Part shown: positions 59,867 through 64,000 of the stretch, piece by piece
Layout of the letters: the number at the start of each line of letters is the position of its first letter
Position numbering within the stretch: the first letter of the stretch is position 1
Assembly (NCBI RefSeq): GCF_040227235.1
Contig: NZ_JBELNZ010000003.1
Span: forward strand, 248,001 to 312,000
Direction: 5' to 3'
Source of the DNA: Parafrigoribacterium_A soli
Lineage (GTDB): Bacteria > Actinomycetota > Actinomycetes > Actinomycetales > Microbacteriaceae
Length of the DNA: 64,000 bases
Notes under the pieces: model-generated
Seen by the model: only the letters and a program-made list of their open reading frames with translations
What the model was told of the DNA's origin: nothing
Database searches by the model: none
Program-made: the position numbers and the translations under genes

Positions 59867-60376
59867 CTACGCGGTATAGAAGGGGTTGGATGGCGCGTGG
59901 CGCGCTTCGAGGATGCGATCGAGCGCGGGCTCGCCGGTCATTCCGTTGCGCAGTGCCGTCGCCGTGGCGAGACGATTGTTCCGATAGACCTCGTCTGCGT
60001 CATTGGCGCCGCCATTCACCCAGACCGCGGCAATGAGCGCGTGAGAGTCGGTGTACGACTCCGGGATGACGCCGTCGGCCACCGCATCCGCAACGCCCGC
60101 TGCGACTCCCGCTTGCGCGGGGCCCCAGATCATGACGCCGTGCGCATCGTCCACCGGTGCGGACTTCGTGACGAACAGGGTCATGGGCTTCACGGGAAGG
60201 GAGGGCTTCAGCACCGCGACGAAAGGCACGTGGCCGGCGCTCGGCGTGGCGAGCGCTGTGGCCCAGGCCGCTCCGGCAGGTCCGTTCCGCTCGCCCAACA
60301 CGATGTTGATGTGGGCGGCGTTGACTCCGTCGCCCACGAAGCTCTCTCCGATGTGCAGTGCGGTGGCCGAGGACAT
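59867..60376 (-). CDS. Formaldehyde-activating enzyme (Fae) family protein
   Basis: This 169-residue protein matches Fae through GESFVGDGVNAAHINIVLGE (10-29), RNGPAGAAWATAL, SAGHVPFVAVLKPSLPVKPMTLFVTK and the IWGPAQAGVAAGVADAVADG region. His22 sits where the catalytic His17 of Methylorubrum Fae lies. Classical Fae condenses formaldehyde with tetrahydromethanopterin (H4MPT). Actinobacteria of this kind are not known to make H4MPT, so the homologue may bind another aldehyde or pterin, or act as a formaldehyde scavenger. It lies between the uptake system and the dehydrogenases and overlaps the stop of the binding-protein gene, so it belongs to the operon. Confidence 0.88.
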   Translation of the reverse strand: MSSATALHIGESFVGDGVNAAHINIVLGERNGPAGAAWATALATPSAGHVPFVAVLKPSLPVKPMTLFVTKSAPVDDAHGVMIWGPAQAGVAAGVADAVADGVIPESYTDSHALIAAVWVNGGANDADEVYRNNRLATATALRNGMTGEPALDRILEARHAPSNPFYTA

Positions 60377-61317
60377 CAGATGAGGCCCTTGCTCTTGAGG
60401 AAGTCTTCCGCGACCTTGGAGGGGTCGCGGCCGTCGACGTCGACCTCCGCGTTGAGCTTCTGCATCTGCTCGGTCGTGAGCAACGGCGAGAGCTTGCCCA
60501 GGATGTCCGTGATGGCCGGGTACTTCTTCAGGATTGCTGCCTGCATGGAGAACGCACCCTGGTACACCGGGAAGAACTTCTTGTCATCCTTCATCACGGT
60601 GAGGTTGAGCGCCTTGATGCGGCCGTCGGTTGCGAAGACCTCACCGAAGTTGCAGTCGGCGCCCTTCTGAGTTGCGGTGTAGATCAGACCGGTGTCGAGC
60701 AACTTCACGTTGGAGTCCGGCACATCGATGCCGTAGGCCTTCTTGAGTCCCGGCCAGCCGTCATCGCGAGTCGAGAATTCGCTCTCGATGCAGAAGGTCT
60801 GGTCCTTCTTCGGCAGCTTGGCAACCTCGCTCATGCTGGTGACGCCGAGCTTCTTGCCCTCGGAAGAGCGCACTGCGAACGCGTAGGTGTTGTTGAGCGG
60901 CGCAGGGTCGAGCCAGGCGATGTCCTTCGCAACATCCGCCTTCTTGACGGCGGCGAACTGCTCCTGCGGATCGGTGATCGGCGCGGTGTTGCCCTGGTAG
61001 GTGATCCACGCAGTGCCCGTGTACTCCCAGTAGCCCACGAACTGCTTGTTCTCCAGCGCCTGGCGCACGTTCTGCGAGCCGACGAGCTTGGTGTTCGCCT
61101 TCAACGAAGCACCGTGTGCGTTCAGCAGGTCGGTCGTGAGGTAGGCGAGGATGTACTGCTCCGAGAAGTCCTTCGAGCCGATGTCACCCGAGAGCCCCTT
61201 GAGCTCTGCGTTCTTCCCGCCTGAGCCTGTAGCCGCCGGAGTGCTCGCGCATCCCGTGAACACCAGCGCGGCTGCCGCAGCAATCGCGATGACAGAAAAT
61301 TGCCTCTTCTTGATCAT
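60376..61317 (-). CDS. OpuC-type quaternary amine ABC transporter substrate-binding lipoprotein
   Basis: This 313-residue lipoprotein (lipobox VFTGC, Cys23; ATG at 61317 after AGAGGAAG) belongs to the OpuAC/glycine-betaine-binding family. It shows GSKDFSEQYILAYLTTDLL, VGSQNVRQALENKQFVGYWEYTGTAW, LDPAPLNNTYAFAV and FCIESEFSTRDDGWPGL. The aromatic residues fit a cage for a trimethylammonium group, as in proteins that bind choline, betaine or carnitine. It is the uptake receptor of the ABC system in this operon. Confidence 0.9.
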   Translation of the reverse strand: MIKKRQFSVIAIAAAAALVFTGCASTPAATGSGGKNAELKGLSGDIGSKDFSEQYILAYLTTDLLNAHGASLKANTKLVGSQNVRQALENKQFVGYWEYTGTAWITYQGNTAPITDPQEQFAAVKKADVAKDIAWLDPAPLNNTYAFAVRSSEGKKLGVTSMSEVAKLPKKDQTFCIESEFSTRDDGWPGLKKAYGIDVPDSNVKLLDTGLIYTATQKGADCNFGEVFATDGRIKALNLTVMKDDKKFFPVYQGAFSMQAAILKKYPAITDILGKLSPLLTTEQMQKLNAEVDVDGRDPSKVAEDFLKSKGLI

Positions 61318-61423
61318 GGATCTTCCTCTTTCGTTGTGATTGCGGAGCACGAAGTTGGGCTGCCGCGATACGGGTGATGCAGGGTTGGTACTGCTGTGGT
61401 GAAGTGGGGTGAGTTCGCACCGA

Positions 61424-62200
61424 TCAGAGCCCTCGAGGGCGAACAATCTCTTCGACGATTCCCGCCAGCCAGTCGATCAGCACGGCGATGGCCGCGACCA
61501 GTACGGCACCGACGAGCAAAACCGGGAACCGCTGAAGCTTCAGTCCGTTGACGATCATGTCGCCGAGACCGCCCGCGTTGATGAAGGTCGCCACCGTTGC
61601 CACACCGACACAGAACACGAGCGCGGTACGGAATCCCGCCAGGATCGTCGGGGATGCGAGCGGAAGTTCGATGCGGCGCAACACCTGACCCGTGGTCATT
61701 CCCATGCCGCGCGCGGACTCGCGCACGTCCGAGTCCACCTGCTCGAGACCGGTCATCGTGTTTCGGAGCACCGGCAGGAAGGAGTAAGCGACAAGGGCCA
61801 CGATGGCCGTGCCAAACCCGGTCTGCCAGGCGATAGCGAGCAGGATGACGACACCGATCGCCGGCGTGGCCTGACCTATGTTGCCGATCGCCAGAACAAC
61901 GGCCCTGAAGGTGCGCGAACTGGCCCGATGCACCAGGATGCCGGCTGGAATGGCCAGGACGGCCACGAGCGCGGAGGCGACGACGCTCAAGACCAGGTGC
62001 TCGCGGATGCGAGCGGTGATGTATTCGGGATTGAGTGTGCGCATCTCAATGGAGTCGAGCTTGAGCGAGCCGACCCAGAGCCAGGTGCCCAGGAGTACGA
62101 CCGTGACAAGCACGGGTGCGGCGGCCCAGCGGATGGCTGTTGCCACGCGCTCCTTGCTGCGAGAGGAACGGGCCTGCTCCAGATTGATTGCCGCCGTCAT
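61424..62200 (-). CDS. OpuC-type ABC transporter permease
   Basis: This 258-residue permease has about six membrane helices. The segment IPAGILVHRASSRTFRAVVL and the EAA loop ESARGMGMTTGQVLRRIELPLA match glycine-betaine/choline transporter permeases (OpuBB/OpuBD). A periplasmic stretch follows the first helix (SLKLDSIEMRTLNPEYITARIREHL over 45-69). Its start overlaps the stop of the ATPase gene. Confidence 0.9.
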   Translation of the reverse strand: MTAAINLEQARSSRSKERVATAIRWAAAPVLVTVVLLGTWLWVGSLKLDSIEMRTLNPEYITARIREHLVLSVVASALVAVLAIPAGILVHRASSRTFRAVVLAIGNIGQATPAIGVVILLAIAWQTGFGTAIVALVAYSFLPVLRNTMTGLEQVDSDVRESARGMGMTTGQVLRRIELPLASPTILAGFRTALVFCVGVATVATFINAGGLGDMIVNGLKLQRFPVLLVGAVLVAAIAVLIDWLAGIVEEIVRPRGL

Positions 62201-63228
62201 TTCGGATCACCAGGGGCAACGGCTCGTACGCCGAGCGCATCAGAGATGGCGGCGTGATCGAGAGAACCCATCACCCGGCCGTCCACATCCGTGACGTTGA
62301 TGGCTGACCCGCCGGTCAGTACGAGGAGATCCAGCGCGTCGCGCACGGACGCATCCGCGGGAACAGCAGCCGTCGCACCGACGACCTCGGGACGCAAGCG
62401 AAGCTGAGTTACAGGGATCAGCGTCAACCGCTTGATCGCGGCGCCCTGCCCGATAAATGAGGCGACGTAGTCGTTCGCCGGCGCAGCGAGGATGTTGGCG
62501 GGTGTGTCGAACTGCTCGATCTGGCTTCGCTCGCTCATCACCGCAATGCGATCGCCGAGGCGGATGGCCTCGTCGAAATCGTGGGTGACGAAAATGATCG
62601 TCTTCCCGAGCTCGGCCTGCAGCCTGAGAAATTCTGCCTGCAGCTTCTCCCGGGTGATCGGGTCAGTGGCGCCGAACGGCTCGTCCATGAGCATGACGGG
62701 CGGGTTCGCCGCGAGCGCCCTGGCCACGCCGGCTCGCTGCTGCTGACCTCCCGAGAGCTGTCGCGGGAATCGCGACCCAAACGTGTCGGGATCTAGCTGG
62801 ACCGTGCGAAGCAGTTCGTCGACGCGCTCCTGCACGCGGGACTTGGGCCAACCCAGCAGCGTCGGCACGGTGCCCACGTTCTCCCGAATCGTGCGATGCG
62901 GGAACAGTCCAACCTGCTGGATGACGTATCCGATGTGCCTCCGCAGCTGGTTCGGGTCGAGCGAGAGTACGTCTTTGCCGTCGATCCGAATGCTGCCTGA
63001 GCTCGGTTCGATGATCCGGTTGATCATCTTCATCGTCGTGGTCTTGCCGCACCCGCTCGGTCCGACGAAGACGACGAGCTCCCCCGGCTGGATGCTCATG
63101 GAGAAGTTCTCGACCGCGGGCGCCGGCTGCCCCGGATAGATCTTGGTCACAGCATCGAGTTCGATGCTCACCCCAGCAGACTGCTGCGAAATAGCCGTCA
63201 GAAAGCCGGTGTCAGTTATTTCATGCAC
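62197..63228 (-). CDS. OpuC-type ABC transporter ATP-binding protein
   Basis: This 343-residue ATPase has Walker A GPSGCGKTT (56-64), signature LSGGQQQR (158-165), Walker B VMLMDEPFGATD (178-189) and switch histidine in FVTHDFDEA. The C-terminal 75 residues resemble CBS repeats, which gate OpuA-type betaine transporters in response to ionic strength. It overlaps both flanking permease genes. It powers uptake of the quaternary amine or a related solute. Confidence 0.93.
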   Translation of the reverse strand: MHEITDTGFLTAISQQSAGVSIELDAVTKIYPGQPAPAVENFSMSIQPGELVVFVGPSGCGKTTTMKMINRIIEPSSGSIRIDGKDVLSLDPNQLRRHIGYVIQQVGLFPHRTIRENVGTVPTLLGWPKSRVQERVDELLRTVQLDPDTFGSRFPRQLSGGQQQRAGVARALAANPPVMLMDEPFGATDPITREKLQAEFLRLQAELGKTIIFVTHDFDEAIRLGDRIAVMSERSQIEQFDTPANILAAPANDYVASFIGQGAAIKRLTLIPVTQLRLRPEVVGATAAVPADASVRDALDLLVLTGGSAINVTDVDGRVMGSLDHAAISDALGVRAVAPGDPK

Positions 63229-63889
63229 GAAGACCCCTTGAGGTTGTGTAGCGGCTGATGAGGATGAACGCCCCGTCGACGAGCAGCGCGAGCACGATGA
63301 TCACTGCTGTACCGGTGAGCGCATAGTTGATCGCGTTCCTCGAACCGATCGACGAGAGCCCGGTGAAGATGTACTGGCCCAGCCCCGGACCCGCCACGTA
63401 GGCGGCGATCGCAGCGATGCCGATGGTGAGCTGCGCTGCAACGCGAACCCCGGTCACGATGAGCGGCCAGGCGATGGGCAGCTGGGTGGTGAGCATGACC
63501 CTCGTGCGACTCATTCCCATACCGCGCGCCGACTCGAGCACGTCGGCTGGCACCTCTCGAAGCCCGACGACCGTGTTGCGGATGATCGGGAGCAGGGAAT
63601 AGAAGACGAGCGCCACGACGGTCGGGCCCCACCCGAGCCCGAGAAGCGGCGACAGCAGGGCGAGAAGGGCGAGGGAGGGGATCGTGATGGCGATTCCCGC
63701 CGCAGAGAGGGCCATGGCCCGTGAAATCGGTTTGTTCCAGACGAGAACACCGATGACAACACCGATCACGAGCGCGATCGCGAGCGAGATCGCCACGACG
63801 GCAATGTGCTGCAGTGCCAGGTCGAGGATGTCGGACCATCGGTCGTTCAGAAACAAGATCAGGTTGTCGAAACTAAAGCCTGTGTCCAT
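63221..63889 (-). CDS. OpuC-type ABC transporter permease
   Basis: This 222-residue permease has five to six membrane helices and the EAA loop ESARGMGMSRTRVMLTTQLPIAWP. SGRNAIN-type loop residues are replaced by SIGSRNAINYALTG near the C-terminus, typical of OpuBB/BD. The ATG at 63889 follows GAGAAGGG and is the first gene of the long minus-strand operon running to 53611. It pairs with the permease at 61424. Confidence 0.9.
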   Translation of the reverse strand: MDTGFSFDNLILFLNDRWSDILDLALQHIAVVAISLAIALVIGVVIGVLVWNKPISRAMALSAAGIAITIPSLALLALLSPLLGLGWGPTVVALVFYSLLPIIRNTVVGLREVPADVLESARGMGMSRTRVMLTTQLPIAWPLIVTGVRVAAQLTIGIAAIAAYVAGPGLGQYIFTGLSSIGSRNAINYALTGTAVIIVLALLVDGAFILISRYTTSRGLRA

Positions 63890-63929
63890 GACCATCCCTT
63901 CTCTCCATCGAGTGGACTTTGCTGCACCC

Positions 63930-63960
63930 ACCATAGGGCCATGTGATGCCACTCTGACAA
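63930..63960 (-). promoter_or_regulatory. Candidate promoter of the transporter/dehydrogenase operon
   Basis: On the minus strand TTGTCA (63955-63960) and TATGGT (63930-63935) lie 19 bp apart, upstream of the first permease start at 63889. The spacing is slightly long. Confidence 0.45.
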
Positions 63961-63966
63961 TGGGTG

Positions 63967-63981
63967 TTGGCCATATGGCAA
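63967..63981. promoter_or_regulatory. Near-palindrome TTGGCCATATGGCAA upstream of operon
   Basis: GCCATATGGC is a perfect 10-bp core with TTG/CAA flanks. It lies just upstream of the candidate -35 box, where an activator or repressor of the operon could bind. The regulator gene is not visible and may lie beyond the window. Confidence 0.45.
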
Positions 63982-64000
63982 CGACGGGTTACGGTATGGA

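Noticed and set aside
1..64000. CRISPR arrays, integrases, transposases, rRNA operons
   Set aside because: No regularly spaced direct repeats, no recombinase or transposase motifs and no rRNA-like sequence were found when reading both strands.

Overview
The window looks like chromosomal DNA of a high-GC Gram-positive actinobacterium, most likely Microbacteriaceae. The pointers are uniformly GC-rich codon use, many GTG starts, frequent GCATCC/GGATGC strings in coding DNA, tRNA genes without an encoded CCA, an LCP cell-wall ligase, and a cellobiose operon carrying the exact CebR operator known from Streptomyces. No rRNA, CRISPR array, transposase or integrase was seen. Housekeeping genes (serS, pheA, pgm, three tRNAs) lie between catabolic clusters.

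1-14.8 kb is a methoxy-aromatic (lignin-derived) catabolic cluster. It encodes three paralogous LigM/DesA-type tetrahydrofolate-dependent O-demethylases. Methylenetetrahydrofolate reductase and formyl-THF deformylase (purU) would recycle methyl-THF. Three enzymes of the gallate/4-oxalomesaconate branch are present (GalB hydratase, LigK/GalC aldolase, GalD tautomerase), with an XylE-like type I extradiol dioxygenase, an aldehyde dehydrogenase, a CynX-like transporter, and GntR and PadR regulators. The apparent logic is: methoxylated benzoate to gallate-type catechol, ring cleavage to oxalomesaconate, then pyruvate plus oxaloacetate, with the methyl groups leaving as formate.

14.8-29.5 kb is mixed. 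It contains two poorly coding stretches around an orphan 1284-residue KAP-family membrane NTPase, then a MarR regulator, a nucleotidyltransferase-like protein, a pseudouridine catabolic pair (psuG-psuK), two DHA2 drug exporters (one with a divergent TetR), a membrane-anchored G5-DUF3761 protein and an alpha/beta hydrolase.

29.6-40 kb holds tRNA-Ser(GCT), a 41-residue membrane miniprotein, an acyltransferase, an LCP ligase, tRNA-Ser(TGA), a HAD phosphatase, serS, a diacylglycerol kinase-like lipid kinase, pheA with two coupled membrane proteins, pgm and a VanY-type carboxypeptidase. REP-like GTCGA repeats lie inside pgm and at the pgm/vanY junction.

40.2-47.4 kb is a ceb-type cellobiose/beta-glucoside operon (binding protein, two permeases, GH1 beta-glucosidase, CebR-like LacI) behind a strong promoter flanked by three CebR palindromes. 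A second, diverged LacI paralogue follows.

47.4-53.6 kb holds an MFS exporter, a small HEAVH protein, a RidA-like protein lacking the usual arginine, an orphan DNA methyltransferase next to a 24-bp perfect inverted repeat, a lipoate-protein ligase, a HIT protein and a lysophospholipase-like hydrolase.

53.6-64 kb is one long minus-strand operon: an OpuC-type quaternary-amine ABC transporter (four genes), a formaldehyde-activating-enzyme (Fae) homologue, a beta-hydroxyacid dehydrogenase, an aldehyde dehydrogenase, and a kinase/FAD-oxidase/SDR trio recalling the uncharacterised E. coli ygcE-ygcU-ygcW genes. This and the aromatic cluster are the best candidates for undescribed biochemistry.
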